A stretch of 64,000 bases of DNA from Saussurea involucrata. Its lineage: Eukaryota > Streptophyta > Magnoliopsida > Asterales > Asteraceae. The stretch is from positions 45,980,850-46,044,849 of the forward strand of contig CM066321.1 in NCBI GenBank assembly GCA_033807775.1. Reading direction: 5' to 3'. Shown in pieces: positions 43,655 through 56,010 of the stretch. A program made the position numbers and the translations under genes. Within the stretch, counting starts at the first letter, position 1, and every line of letters starts with the position of its first letter. Below the pieces are notes generated by a model. That model made no database searches. It worked only from the letters and a program-made list of their open reading frames with translations, and was not told the origin of the DNA.

Positions 43655-45388
43655 TGTAACAACCCTTATTCCATATATACAAATAACATACATTTCATAA
43701 CATATTTTCATCTAAAGTACATCATATTTCATATTCGGTCCCATAGTCTTGCTAAACATAATAAGTAAATCAGTACAAACTTTTTGACTAAGTAATTTAC
43801 ATTATGACTAACAACAGAGGCATAAGTACAAAAACACATCTAAGTCTTCATAACAAAAGTCTTCACAAAAGCTATCCACCAGTTACTCTATACGCTTGCC
43901 CTTACCCGATCCACCACCTGGAATATATATTTTTAAAACAAAATGAGGGTTAGACCTAGCGGTCTAAGTGAGAAAACCCCTGTCATTTCACAATCATTAT
44001 AAAACCCATTTATATAAAATCCTTTATATAAACACACATATATCATACGTAATTAAATACCAATCAAGACTCGTGCACTGTGTTCAACTCATCCTCTTTC
44101 TCATTCTCATTTCCCCTGGCCATGTTAGTTGGTTGCGAGCCAACTAATCCACTGTACAACAACTATAGCTAACACCGATGTACAACAACTACATCAACAC
44201 CGTTGTACAACAACTACAGCAAACACCGCCGACTATAGTTTCGGCTAATGTATACTTGTGTAGTGTAATGCACATATAAATACAATATATATCTCAATAT
44301 ATCATATTGTCATTTATGAACACCTAATCACATTATCTATCACCTTTTCAATCCACACATATATGTATTCCAGTTTAAAAACATTTTGAAGTAAAACTCA
44401 CCTGTTTGTCTTATCAAAACGTTCTCCAAGCTTTTCTCAAACAATTCAGCTTCACTTCAATTTCACAGAATCTGAAACAATCATATACAAGTATTTCTTT
44501 ACCACTTTGAACACATAGGGCTTGCTAGGACTAAGAGCTTTAGATAACTCTATCTAACTCTTATCCTCAATTATCTTCACCAAGCCCGAACTTAAGTCAA
44601 GTCCATAGTATTTTAGTCCTCATTCATATTCTATCTAAGAATTAACAAAACACAGGTTACTGGATACTCAAAAGTGTTTAAATTCTCCAAAATGACCAAA
44701 CAGCAAAAGTATCCGGATACCTCAAATTATCTGGACAACACAACTTTTCCGGACAGCGTGACTTTTTCGGACAACCTATACAGTCCGGACAACGTTCGGA
44801 CACCAGAGTAATCCGGATGCTATCCGGTATCCAATTCTATCCGGAAAACATAGGAAAAAGGAACTTACCCGGATAAAAGACTCGTCCGGACACCTTTAGA
44901 ACATTACCCGGACACCACCAACAAAACTACCCGGACACATTCATACTGTGTCCGGAAACCACTGTCGGTTTACCCATTTTTGCCCAGAAACCGACTGAAT
45001 CACTATCAGATGTGTAATTGACTAATCTATTCCGATAGAAACCTTCTAATAGCAATTACCAACATAAAATACAAAGGAACATACCTCAGATACACTTCCA
45101 AGCACACCAATTTGAACCTTTTAGCCACAAACCCTTCTTTTCTCTTTTGGTCTCAAACCCACACACACACACTCTGATTTTCTGGATAATATCTGACTTA
45201 TGAAATATCTGATTTCATCAAGAGGTAATATCAACCTATTTTACTACTTTAGTCCTTGAACTTATCATTAATAACCAAAACACCTTTAAACCTCTAAATT
45301 AACCAAACTTACCCTAAATCTTAATTATATAATTAAATAAATTTAACGGAACTAGAATTTAACTAACGAACTTACCCGAGGTATTACA
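43655..45388 (-). repeat. 3' LTR of gypsy-C
   Basis: 1,734 bp; minus sense TGTAATACCTCGGGTAAG to AAGGGTTGTTACA. TCCGGA cluster 44,711-44,958. Three 25-26 bp tandem units beginning TGTACAACAACTA at 44,153-44,228. An inverted repeat TTAGTTGG...CCAACTAA lies just before them. Confidence 0.93.
44711..44958. repeat. TCCGGA motif cluster in the gypsy-C 3' LTR
   Basis: About 15 copies of TCCGGA, CCGGACA or CCGGATA in 250 bp; the 5' LTR has the same cluster at 51,294-51,540. Several of the differences between the two LTRs fall within these words (for example CTGG against CCGG). Confidence 0.88.
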
Positions 45389-45406
45389 TCATCTCCCCCT
45401 TAAAAG
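45389..45406 (-). other. Polypurine tract of gypsy-C
   Basis: Minus strand TTTTAAGGGGGAGATGA before the LTR TGTAAT. Confidence 0.8.
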
Positions 45407-45426
45407 AATTCCGTCGCGGAATTCGG

Positions 45427-48400
45427 TTAGGCAAAAAGATGAGGGTATTTGGCTCTCATTTCCGACTCTGATTCCCAAGTAGCATCCTGACCTCTATGAT
45501 GTCTCCACTGAACTTTCACTTGTCTGATCTCTTTATTCCGCAACACTTTAACTTTGTGGTCAACTATGGCTTCCGGTTCCTCCACATAATTCAGCTTTTC
45601 ATCCACGTGTATATCTGGTAGAGAGACGGTCTGATCTGGCGTAACCAAACGTTTCCGAAAATTTGAAACGTGAAACGCGTTATGAATCCTGCTTAACTCT
45701 GGCGGAAGATCCAACCTGTATGCTACTTCACCGATCCTCTCAATAATTGCAAACGGCCCGATGTACTTTGGAATAAGTTTACCTTGCTTTCCAAATCGAA
45801 TGACTCCTTTCCAAGGTGAGACTTTTAACATCACAAAATCCGCAACTTGAAACTCTAGCGGTTTCCGGCGTCGATCTGCGTAGCTTTTCTGTCTGTCTTG
45901 AGCCACTTTTAATCTTTCCCGAATCTGAGTAACCTTATCCGCGGTCAACTGAACTATATATGGCCCCGATAATTGTTTCTCTCCCACTTCATTCCAACAT
46001 AGAGGCGTTCGACATTTTCTACCATACAATACTTCAAACGGTGCCGCTTGAATGCTGGAATGATAACTGTTGTTGTAGGCAAATTCAATCAACGGTAAAT
46101 GCTTATCCCATTATCCCCCAAAGTCAATAATATAATCCCGGAGCATATCTTCTAAGGTCTGAATCGTTCGTTCACTCTGACCGTCAGTTTAAGGATGATA
46201 TGTTGTACTTAGTTTTATCTGCGTCCCCATCTCCTTCTGAAAACTTCTCCAGAATTTTGAAGTAAAACGACTATCACGATCAGAAATGATCGAGATTGGA
46301 ACTCCATGTCGAGTTACTATTTCGTCAATGTACAACTTAACTAATCGCTCCATCGAATCAGTTTCCTTTATTGGTAAGAAGTGAGCAGACTTCGTCAATC
46401 TATCGACAATCACCCAAATAGCATCAAATCCCTTCGGGGTCCTTGGTAGCTTCGTGATGAAATCTGTCGTAATCTGATCCCATTTCCACATAGGTATTTC
46501 CAATCGTTGCAACTGACCAAACATCTTTTGATGTTCAATCTTTACCTTCTTACACGTAGTACAACCCTCCACATGTTGGGCAATACTTCTTTTTATTCCC
46601 GGCCACCAATAGAATTGTTTTAAATCTTTATACATCTTATTCGTACCTGGATGAATAGAGAAACGAGATTGATGAGCTCCTTGCAGTACACGATCACGTA
46701 ACCCACCCAAACGAGGCACCCAAATTCTGTTTCCCATACATAATAACCCACGGTCATCTCTCACAAGCAATTCTGATATCCCCACTAACCGTTCTGACTT
46801 CAAATGTTCTTCCTGATAAGCTTCTATTTGACACTTCTGCAGTTCGTCAAATATGTTGGGTAGGAGTTCAGCTCGTAGTGCAATGGCTTTTATTGTCCCA
46901 CTTCTTTCTTGACGACTCAGTGCATCAGCTACCACATTTGCCTTTCCCGGATGATCAAGAATTTCACAGTCGTAATCATTCACCAGTTCTAGCCATCTTC
47001 TTTGTCTCATATTTAATTCCTTCTGATCGAAGAGATGTTGGAGACTCTTATGATCGGTATAAATTTGACATTTGGAACCATAAAGATAATGTCTCCAAAT
47101 CTTCAACGCGAAAACAACTGCTGCAAGTTCCATGTCGTATGTTGGATACTGTCGTTCATGATCTTTTAGTTGACGAGAAGCATAAGCAATAACTTTCCCA
47201 CGCTGCATAAGTACACATCCTAATCCCAGTTTAGAAGCATCACTGTAAACAACAAAGTCTTCAGAACCTTCAGGTAGCAACAAAATCGGCGCGCTGCACA
47301 GTTTCTCTTTCAATATCCGGAATGCTCCATCCTGTTCTGCTTTCCATTCAAACTTTAGATTCTTTCGAGTCAGTTTAGTCAAAGGCGCCGCGATACGAGA
47401 GAAGTCTTTTATAAACTTTCGATAGTAGCCGGCTAAACCCAGAAAACTACGTACTTCGGTTGGCGTTCTCGGCGGTTCCCACTTTTCAATCGCTTGCACT
47501 TTCATCGGATCAACTTGAATGCCTTTCTCAGAAACTACATGCCCCAAAAACTGAACTTCTCGTAGCCGAAATTCACATTTCGAAAATTTAGCATACAACT
47601 TTTCTTTCTTTAGTAACTCCAGAATCAGACGAAGATGTTGTGCGTGCTCTTCCTTGGATCGAGAATAGATAAGTATATCATCGATAAATACAATTACAAA
47701 TTTATCGAGATACAGCTTACATACCCGATTAATTAAATCCATAAAAGCAGCTGGAGCGTTCGTCAATCCAAACGGCATCACTAAGAATTCATAATGACCA
47801 TACCTTGTGCGAAAAGCAGTTTTCAGAACATCTCCTTCTTTCACCTTCAGTTGATGGTAACCAGACCTTAGATCAATCTTGGAGAAATAACAAGCTCCAA
47901 CTAACTGATCGAAGAGGTCATCAATTCTGGGTAGCGGATACTTGTTCTTGATCGTGCGCTTATTCAGTTCCCGGTAGTCGATACACATTCTCATCGAACC
48001 ATCCTTCTTTTTCACAAACAAAACTGGTGCTCCCCACGGCGAAGAACTAGGTCTGATGAAGCCTTTATCGGATAGGTCTTGTAGTTGTACCATCATTTCT
48101 TTCATCTCTGGAGGTGCCAGGCGATACGGTGCTTGAGCAACAGGAGCAGCTCCAGGAGTCAGATCTATACCAAACTCTACTTGTCTAACGGGCGGAAGAC
48201 TATTCAAGTCTTCAGGGAACACTTCAGGAAATTCACTAACAATCGGAATATCTTCCAACTTATTCTTTTCTGGCTTAATATCTATCACATAAGCTAAGTA
48301 ACTCTGGCAACCCTTACTAACACACTTACGGGCTTTTATCATAGATATAAGGCAAGACTGATGATTGCTACGATCACCATAAATTACTACCGGTCCTCTC

Positions 48401-48915
48401 TCAGGTAAGACAACATTAATTATTTTCTTATCACAAACTATGTTAGCCTGATTCTCAGCTAACCAATCCATTCCTACTGCCACATCAAACTCGATCAAGG
48501 CTATATGGAATAATTGTATAGGTACTTCGCATCCCTCTATATTTATCACACACTTATCAAAAACCTCTTTAACCGTCACTTGGTTATCATTTGTCGTATC
48601 TACCATCAAAGCATGATCTAATACTTTAGGGTTTAAATGCATATAAGCAGCAAATGAAGGAGACACAGACGATCGGTTTGCACCGGAGTCAAATAACACT
48701 TTAGCACGTGTAGAGTTTATGAAAAATGTACCTGTAACCACATTCGGAGTTTCCTCCGCTTCTTTTGCTGTCATCTGAATTGTACGACCCCTTGTTCTTG
48801 GGTGTTCTAGTCTTGGCACTACTGGTCTAACAACCGCTGGTCTCCCTGATGTACCACCCTGTTGTATTCTTCCCCGCGGACAATCCGACCGAATGTGATC
48901 CGGAGAATTACACAA
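45427..48915 (-). pseudogene. pol: Gypsy-C pol: PR, RT, RNase H, integrase, chromodomain; two stops
   Basis: A single frame, stopped only by TAA at 46,111-46,113 and TAA at 46,189-46,191 (Gln codon in gypsy-B). Protease LFDSGANRSSVS; RT YRELNKRTIKNKYPLPRIDD and FIDDILIYS; RNase H YSDASKLGLG; integrase HQSRFSIHPG, CTTCKK, TDFITKLP, SDRDSRF and GQSERTIQT; chromodomain VEEPEAIVDHKVKVLRNK to ATWESESEMRAKYPH. All catalytic motifs are present. It is very close to gypsy-B throughout. Confidence 0.92.
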
Positions 48916-49974
48916 GAAACAAAGTCGCGTTACTGGACAATTTTTAGCAATATGCCCTGTCTTCCCACACTTATAACAAATCTAAGGGTCAACTTGACAA
49001 TTTCCTTGGTGAACACGGTTGCACTTCGGACAAGGTTTTTCTGTTGGTCGAAACGGCGGGCGGTTATCGTATCTCTGAAACCTGGACTTCTTCGGGTCAT
49101 ACTGTGGTCCTTCCCACTTTCTCTTCCCCATACCTTTATCACCAGCATCCTTCCTATTATCCCGCTCCACATCTTCCGCGGCATCTACTGCAGCTGAGAA
49201 GGTAACGGGTCCTTTTGCAGTTACTAGCTTTCTGACATCAGAATTTAACCCGAAGATAAACCTTTCCGTCTTCATTGCCTCTGTGGCAACATAGTATTCC
49301 ACGAAACAAGATTTTTCTAGAAAACTAGCGGTGTAGTCTCGAACTGATAAGTTCCCTTGCTGTAAGTTCATGAATTCCCCTTCCAATTGTTTAATCGTTG
49401 CATGAGGACAAAATTGTTTTCTGAAAGCTATAACGAATTCCTCCCAAGAGAAGGTAGAGTATATGTCAGGCCCTCCTGATGAAATATGAGCTTCCCACTA
49501 GTATAAAGCATCGCCCTTCAACATCGTGGTTCCATAAAGTACTCTGTCTTCTTCAGCACACTTACTAGTTTTGAAGATAGCTTCTATTTCCTTCAGCCAT
49601 CTCATCGCTTTCACTGGGTCCCGGTCTCTTGAGTAAGTAGGAGGCTTACAACTGAGAAACATTTTATAGTCACACTTTTTGAGCACTAGTGCGACAGTAT
49701 GTGTAATGGGCATCTCTCCTTCCAAACTAGGATCTGGTATTTCGGTTTCATGGTGATGAGTTTGGTTAAACATGGCTTGAATATTTGCTTGTAACCTTCC
49801 CATTTCGTCCGCTAGATCATCCCTGGTTACGAATTCAGTACCTCGCGGCTGAGTTTTGCCGCCTGCTCTACCTCTACCTCTTTCTCCCCCTCTTCCCCTT
49901 GCCCCGACAATTGGATTTGTTCTTTCGGGATCTCCTCTTCCCCCTCGATTCGTTTGTCTAGTACCACTTGCCAT
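48916..49974 (-). pseudogene. gag: Gypsy-C gag; two stops
   Basis: ATG at 49,974 (MASGTRQTNRGGRGD), then an Arg/Gly-rich N-terminus, MGRLQANIQAMFNQ, FLSCKPPTYSRDRDP and EGEFMNLQQGNLSVRDYT. TAG at 49,498-49,500 replaces the first Trp of the WWEA motif; TAG at 48,982-48,984 precedes the knuckle CYKCGKTGHIAKNC, followed by CFLCNSPDHIRSDC. In frame with pol, as in gypsy-B. A 250-nt leader without an ORF separates gag from the PBS. Confidence 0.9.
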
Positions 49975-50223
49975 TCTGTAGATTCAAACAAGGTTAATAT
50001 ACACATAAGCACATACCCCATATAACAAGGTATTCCAGTTCAAACATGTACCTGTAAGATCACAATTACACTGGCCAGGTGTAAATCTGAAATTACCTTA
50101 CATGATGTTCCTTCTACCTTTTTATATTTAACATCCCAAGGTTCTACAATAATAGGGACATCCTACTTCACATGCAGTTTAAGTCTAGGTACAGATACTA
50201 ATACCTAAATCCCTTAAACTAGG

Positions 50224-50235
50224 GCTCTGATACCA
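50224..50235 (-). other. Primer binding site of gypsy-C
   Basis: Minus strand TGGTATCAGAGC, initiator tRNA-Met complement, two bases from the 5' LTR. Confidence 0.92.
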
Positions 50236-50237
50236 TC

Positions 50238-51971
50238 TGTAACAACCCTTATTCCATATATACAAATAACATACATTTCATAACATATTTTCATCAAAAG
50301 TACATCATATTTCATATTCGGTCCCATAGTCTTGCTAAACATAATAAGTAAATCAGTACAAACTTTTTGACTAAGTAATTTACATTATGACTAACAACAG
50401 AGGCATAAGTACAAAAACGCATCTAAGTCTTCATAACAAAAGTCTTCACAAAAGCTATCCACCAGTTACTCTATACGCTTGCCCTTACCCGATCCACCAC
50501 CTGGAATACATATTTTTAAAACAAAATGAGGGTTAGACCTAGCGGTCTAAGTGAGAAAATCCCTGTCATTTCATAATCATTATAAAACCCATTTATATAA
50601 AATCCTTTATATAAACACACATATATCATGCGTAATTAAATACCAATCAAGACTCGTGCACTGTGTTCAACTCATCCTCTTTCTCATTCTCATTTGCCCT
50701 GGCCATGTTAGTTGGTTGTGAGCCAACTAATCCACTGTACAACAACTACAGCTAACACCGTTGTACAACAACTACAGCAACACTGCTGTACAACAACTAC
50801 AGCAAACACCGCCGACTATAGTTTCGGCTAACGTATACTCGTGTAGTGTAATGCACATATAAATACAATATATATCTCAATATATCATATTGTCATTTAT
50901 GAACACCTAATCACATTATCTATCACCTTTTCAATCCACACATATATGTATTCCAGTTTAAAAACATTTTGAAGTAAAACTTACATGTTTGTCTTATCAA
51001 AACGTTCTCCAAGCTTTTCTCAAACAATTCAGCTTCACTTCAATTTCACAGAATCTGAAACAATCATATACAAGTATTGCTTTACCACTTTGAACACATA
51101 GGGCTTGCTAGGACTAAGAGCTTTAGATAACTCTATCTAACTCTTATCCTCAATTGTCTTCACCAAGCCCGAACTTAAGTCAAGTCCATAGTATTTTAGT
51201 CCTCATTCATATTCTATCTAAGAATTAACAAAACACAGGTTACTGGATACTCAAAAGTGTTTAACTTCTCTAAAATGACCAAACAGAAAAAATATCCGGA
51301 TACCTCAAATTATCCGGACAACACAACTTTTCCGGATAGCGTGACTTTTCCGGACAACCTATACAGTCCGGACAACGTTCGGACACCAGAGTAATCCGGA
51401 TGCTATCCGATATCCAATTCTATCCGGAAAACATAGGAAAAAGGAACTTACCCGGATAAAAGACTCGTCCGGACACCTTTAGAACATTACCCGGACACCA
51501 CCAACAAAACTACCCGGACACATTCATACTGTGTCCGGAAACCACTGTCGGTTTACCCATTTTTGCCCAGAAACCGACTGAATCACTGTCAGATGTGTAA
51601 TTGACTAATCTATTCCGATAGAAACCTTCTAATAGCAATTACCAACATAAAATACAAAGGAACATACGTCAGATACATTTCCAAGCACACCAATTTGAAC
51701 CTTTTAGCTACAAACCCTTCTTTTCTCTTTTGGTCTCAAACCCACACACACACACTCTGATTTTCTGGATAATATCTGACTTATGAAATATCTGATTTCA
51801 TCAAGAGGTAATATCAACCTATTTTACTACTTTAGTCCTTGAACTTATCATTAATGACTAAAACACCTTTAAACCTCTAAATTAACCAAACTTACCCTAA
51901 ATCTTAATTATATAATTAAATAAATTTAACGGAACTAGGATTTAACTAACGAACTTACCCGGGGTATTACA
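50238..51971 (-). repeat. 5' LTR of gypsy-C
   Basis: 1,734 bp. TCCGGA cluster 51,294-51,540. TGTACAACAACTA tandem units at 50,736-50,811. The spurious reading frames inside it are not conserved as proteins. Confidence 0.93.
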
Positions 51972-51976
51972 TTTTC

Positions 51977-53000
51977 CCAAATGGTTTATAAAATTAATTA
52001 CACCAACATGATTAAACCATTGAATAAACTCCATTTGAGCAATAAATCATTTAAGGACGTATTTATGATTCCTACACATCAAAATGTCCAAAAATCCTAA
52101 ATATGGGTGTTTTACAAAATTTATGAAGTTAAACACTTCAAAAGGATCAAACTTACCAAATAACTCAACAATTGATAATTTCAAGTAAAACACACAAATA
52201 CTTGGAAAATAACATTTTTGGCATGTACAAAGTTTTCACAAATCAACTTGAACTCACCTTGCTAGATTTAGGCTAAATCTAGATTTCCCCAACGTAAGCT
52301 CCTTTGAAGAAACAAGAATCCTCAAGCCAAAACTTCCAAAAACCTAGATCCAAACATTTCCAACCATAAATACTCAGATCCAAACATGTAGAACCATTCC
52401 CCAAGCATTTTACATCAAAACCCCAACTTATACTAAAACCCTAATTTGATAGATAATGAAGAAGAAGATCACCTCAATCAAACACAACCTAAGTCACCCA
52501 ATAATGTCCCAAAATGGAAGAGGAGGGGAAAACAACAACAATCTAGCTTTTGGTAGAGAGAGAGATTACCTTCATCACTTGAATCCTCAAAGCAAAGCTC
52601 CTAATCACCTACAAAATCTTCAAGCTTCCATACCTTCAACAATGGTGGAAATGGGTTTAGTTTGGGTGGAGAAGATGAAGAAGAAGAGAAAGGATTTAGG
52701 GTTTTCTTGAGAGAGAAATTGGTTTAGAGAGAGAGGGTTGAGTTGTGTTTGTGAAGAAAAATGAAATGAGGGAAGAGAGAGGGAAAGGCTTAAAACAACC
52801 AAAATATCTTATCAGACAGGTCGCGGACTTTCGGCTGGAGGTTTATGCAGACGTCCAGCCTTGCACTGACCGAATTCCCCGTTCTTCTATGTTGCTTCTG
52901 CGGACGACCCGCGGACTTCCGCGCTACGCGGACGTCCGGCCTTACGCCCATGCGGACGTCCGCAACTCCAAAATTCGGATTTCCAATTTTCGGGGTGTTA
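51977..53000 (-). repeat. LTR-D, proximal fragment, with CGGACGTCCG palindromes
   Basis: Continuation of 42,845-43,654. In minus sense it would begin near 53,000 with CACCCCGAAAATTGG, a common chromovirus LTR start. Includes GA-rich microsatellite-like DNA near 52,555 and 52,725. The plus ORF at 52,456-52,710 is composed of simple A- and GAAGA-rich sequence and is not considered a gene. Confidence 0.6.
52819..52963. repeat. GCGGACGTCCGC palindrome cluster in LTR-D
   Basis: In 145 bp: TCGCGGAC, AGACGTCC, GCGGACGACC, GCGGACTTCCGC, GCGGACGTCCGG and GCGGACGTCCGC. The full 12-bp palindrome occurs once perfectly and several times with changes. GC content is visibly much higher than the surroundings. 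Confidence 0.85.
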
Positions 53001-53359
53001 ATACAAAAGACTTAGACTAGACTATTTATATCTAGCACTAATATTTCACAAATAGCCCTTCAACTTTGATACAACATACAAATAATACCTCCAGAGCAAT
53101 TTGAATACCTTTCTTTCAACTTTTGATACAAAGGGGGAGATTGTTAAGGTATTCTTTGTATGTTGTATCAAAGTTGAAGGGCTATTTGTGAAATGTTGGT
53201 GCTAGGTATAAATAGCCTTGTCTAAGTCTTTTATATTAGATTTCATTGTAACACTTGTAAAATTCTCTCTCTGTACTTTTGACTTCCTATCAATATAGAG
53301 ATGACATTTGGAGCTCAATCTTGATTCTTAGGATTGATTACTTGTTTATTGGGCTAATA
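53001..53359. repeat. Head-to-head pair of related copia LTR sequences (inverted repeat)
   Basis: 53,142-53,359 is a 218-bp plus-strand LTR (TGTTAAGGTATTC to TTGGGCTAATA, last bases probably mutated from CTAACA), preceded by the PPT GATACAAAGGGGGAGA and containing TATAAATAG at 53,207-53,215. 53,001-53,089 is its first roughly 90 bp in reverse, about 90% alike by eye. The arms are separated by about 55 bp, so transcripts could fold into a hairpin. No coding part of the element remains. Confidence 0.75.
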
Positions 53360-53836
53360 GGTAACGTTAGACATATATCAAAGCACAACACTCCTTGTGC
53401 TTGAGATCCCAATACACATCTCAGGTCAAAGGATAAATGAATAACCTATCATTTTAAGACTCACTTTATGACGTTGATCTATGAATTGATCTTGAGGGTG
53501 GGTCTATCCAACACTTATACCTAGAAGTGCAAGTGACTCTGGTTGCACCCCCTGTTGGCCCAACTTGACCATAACTACACTTCACAATGATCTTAGTTTG
53601 TTACCAGTCCCCGAGTAACAATCGACCATGGATAGTTTTAAATAATATCATATCATTATGAATTTAAACATGTTAATATAGAATAGAACGAAATTAATGT
53701 AATGACTCATACCCAATATGCGTAATACAGATAGAATTTCATTGCTTAATGTTCCAAAAGTATACTAAAATTACGAATCAATTCAAACATTCGGAAATCT
53801 TAAACCTATAGAGCTAGTGTGAATATCATGCTTGCT
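53360..53836 (-). other. Noncoding 3' region of copia-6
   Basis: No ORF. Lies downstream of the copia-6 RNase H end and probably contains its 3' untranslated part and LTR remains, but I could not find clear TG...CA ends or a polypurine tract. Confidence 0.35.
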
Positions 53837-54935
53837 CTAACTCATAGGTTTATTGAATGGATCTGCCAAATTGTCTTCTGATCGAACTTTGCAAACCTTC
53901 ACATTATCTCGATTGATAATCTCTCTAATGATGTGATGTTTCCTCAGAATATGTTTGGAGCACTGGTGGGACCTTGGTTCCTTTGCTTGAGCTATGGCAC
54001 CCTTATTGTCACAATAGATCTTGATGAGGCCATCTATGCTAGAAACTAAACCAATGTTTGTGATGAATTTCTTCATCCAAACGGCTTCCTTCCCAGTGTC
54101 TGACACTGCCAGGTATTCTGACTCTGTAGTAGAATCTGCAATCGTGCTCTACCTGAAGCTCTTCCAACTCACGGCACCACCATTTAGTGTATACATAAAA
54201 CCTGATTGTGACCTGAAGTCATCACGATCGGTTTGAAAACTAGCATCTGAGTATCCTCGAATACACATATCTCCTTCCGTACCGCCGTATAGCAGGAACA
54301 TATCCTTAGTCCTTCTCGGGTACTTGAGGATATTCTTTACTACTACCCAGTGAGCTTCACCCGAGTTTGAATGGTATCTACTAGTCATTCTTAAAGCATA
54401 AGATACGTTAGGTCTAGTACATATCATGGCATACATTATGAATCCAATCGTCGAAGCATAGCGAACACTCTTTATGCGATCCATGTCTTCCTTTGTGGAA
54501 GGGCATTGAGATTTACTCAATTGTATACCATGTACCATTGGCAAGTTTCCTGTCTTGGAACTCTCTATCTTGAAGCGTTTCAAGACCTTGTCAATGTATG
54601 TACTTTGGCTTAATCCAATTAAGCGCTTAGATCGATCACGATAGATCTTTATTCCAAGGATATACGTTGCGTCTCCCAATTCTTTCATCGATAGACTTTT
54701 CCCTAGCCATGATTTTACTCCTTGTAGCGTTGGGATGTCGTTCCTAATAATTAGAATGTCATCAACAAACAGAACTAGGAACACAACAATGCTCCCACTG
54801 GCTTTCTTGTATACACAAGGTTCGTCTTCGTTTTTGATGAATCCAAATTCTTTGATTTCTCATCAAATCGAAGATTCCAACTTTGAGACGCTTGTTTTAG
54901 TCCATAAATGGACCTTAGCAACTTGCACACTTCTT
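53837..54935 (-). pseudogene. pol: Copia-6 pol fragment: RT C-terminal half and RNase H (Ivana/Ale-type)
   Basis: Starts inside RT at CKLLRSIYGLKQASQSWN (near 54,930). A one-base loss near 54,860 precedes LFVDDILIIRND with the catalytic DD retained, then SVRYASTIGFIMYAMICTRP and RNase H GYSDASFQTDRDD. A TAG at 54,149-54,151 interrupts; the frame resumes STTESEYLAVSD and ends near DNLADPFNKPMS. The DPF(T/N)KP ending is typical of a copia branch different from copia-1, -3 and -5. The upstream half is missing beyond 54,936. Confidence 0.85.
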
Positions 54936-55377
54936 AACCTAAACCTAATTATCATAGGTTTAAATATTCCCTTCTTTCCATAATTTGGATCGGGCCCTAG
55001 TTTCACATAAACCAATTATGGGCCTTAAGTCTTTTGATTAATTATTACCAAAAAATTAACTCTTGGGCTTTTATTATATAAGTGAACATTACTTCTAGAT
55101 ATTGGGCCATATAATTAATTATTATCACAACAATTAATTATTTACATTAGGTTCAATATATATATATATATAATCAGCATAATTATATTTTTCACACACT
55201 ATAATTATTATCCTACTAGAATAATAATTGTTTCCATTACAACTTGTAATTGATCTTCGTTCATGACCATCATGGTCAATTCGAGAACTACGTACTCTAA
55301 TGTGTGCAACCCTTATAGGTTCATTTGACATCAGCAATGATTTCATGTGACGTGGGCATAGAGAAACCTACACTCTC
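54936..55377. other. AT-rich noncoding junction between copia-6 and copia-7
   Basis: No ORF. Contains eight TA repeats (55,157-55,172), many TTAATTATT words and a more mixed right end (ACCATCATGGTCAATTCG). Probably LTR remnant, not identifiable. Copia-7 homology begins at about 55,378. Confidence 0.4.
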
Positions 55378-56010
55378 ATCTGAACTTCAAGGCGCTGAAT
55401 GATCTCTCAAAGAAAGAACTTGTCAATGGTCTGCCTCAACACTCATATGCTAAGAAATCTTTATGTTCAGCATGTAAGAAAGGAAAGCAAACTAAAGCCA
55501 GTTTCAAATCATAACAAGTTTTTTCAATGACTACACCTCTTCATCTACTCCATATGGATTTGTTTGGCTCTGTCAACATACAATCCATCGCTGGAAAGAA
55601 ATACACACTAGTATTAGTGGGTGAATTCTCAAGGTATACCTGGGTGATGTTTCTCATATCCAAAAATGACACTCCAGAAGAAACTATTTCCTTCTTTAGG
55701 AATATGGAAGTACTGAACAACATGACAATGCGGTCAATAAGGACTAATCATGGTACTGAATTCAAAAACAGTATTCTTAATAACTTCATTGAGAGTAAGG
55801 GAAATTCTCACAATTTCTCAGCTGCGAGAACACCACAGCAAAATGGGGTCGCTGAAAGAAGAAATAGAACCATCATTGAAGTTGCTCGATCTATACTCAA
55901 TGAATCTTATCTACCAATCCAGTTTAAGGTTGAAGCTGTCAATACTGCATGTTTTACTCAAAGCCGATCGTTGATTGTCAAGCGATTCTAGAAGACTGCT
56001 TACGACCTTT
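55378..56010 (+). pseudogene. pol: Copia-7 integrase, catalytic Asp changed to Asn
   Basis: GAG-pre-integrase remnant HLNFKALNDLSKKELVNG and zinc motif CSACKKGKQ, a stop at KS/QVF (near 55,514), then LLHMDLFGSVNIQS, RYTWVMFLISKND, IRTNHGTEF and PQQNGVAERRNRT. The second catalytic Asp of the usual DHG or DNG triplet is Asn (AAT for GAT), while the first Asp and the Glu remain. The frame stops at 55,989-55,991. Protease and gag are absent. Confidence 0.85.

Larger units (their letters stand above)
43655..51971 (-). mobile_element. Gypsy-C: complete Ty3/gypsy chromovirus (Tekay-like)
   Basis: 8.3 kb, LTRs of identical length (1,734 bp) at both ends, PBS, gag-pol in one frame, PPT, and target duplication TTTTC (43,650-43,654 and 51,972-51,976). 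I count about 35 differences between the LTRs by eye, about 2%. Four in-frame stops interrupt gag-pol. Confidence 0.96.

Noticed and set aside
52456..52802. Possible host gene (Lys-rich plus ORF or Ser/Phe-rich minus ORF)
   Set aside because: Both frames come from A-rich and GAAGA/GAGAGA simple sequence inside an LTR fragment.
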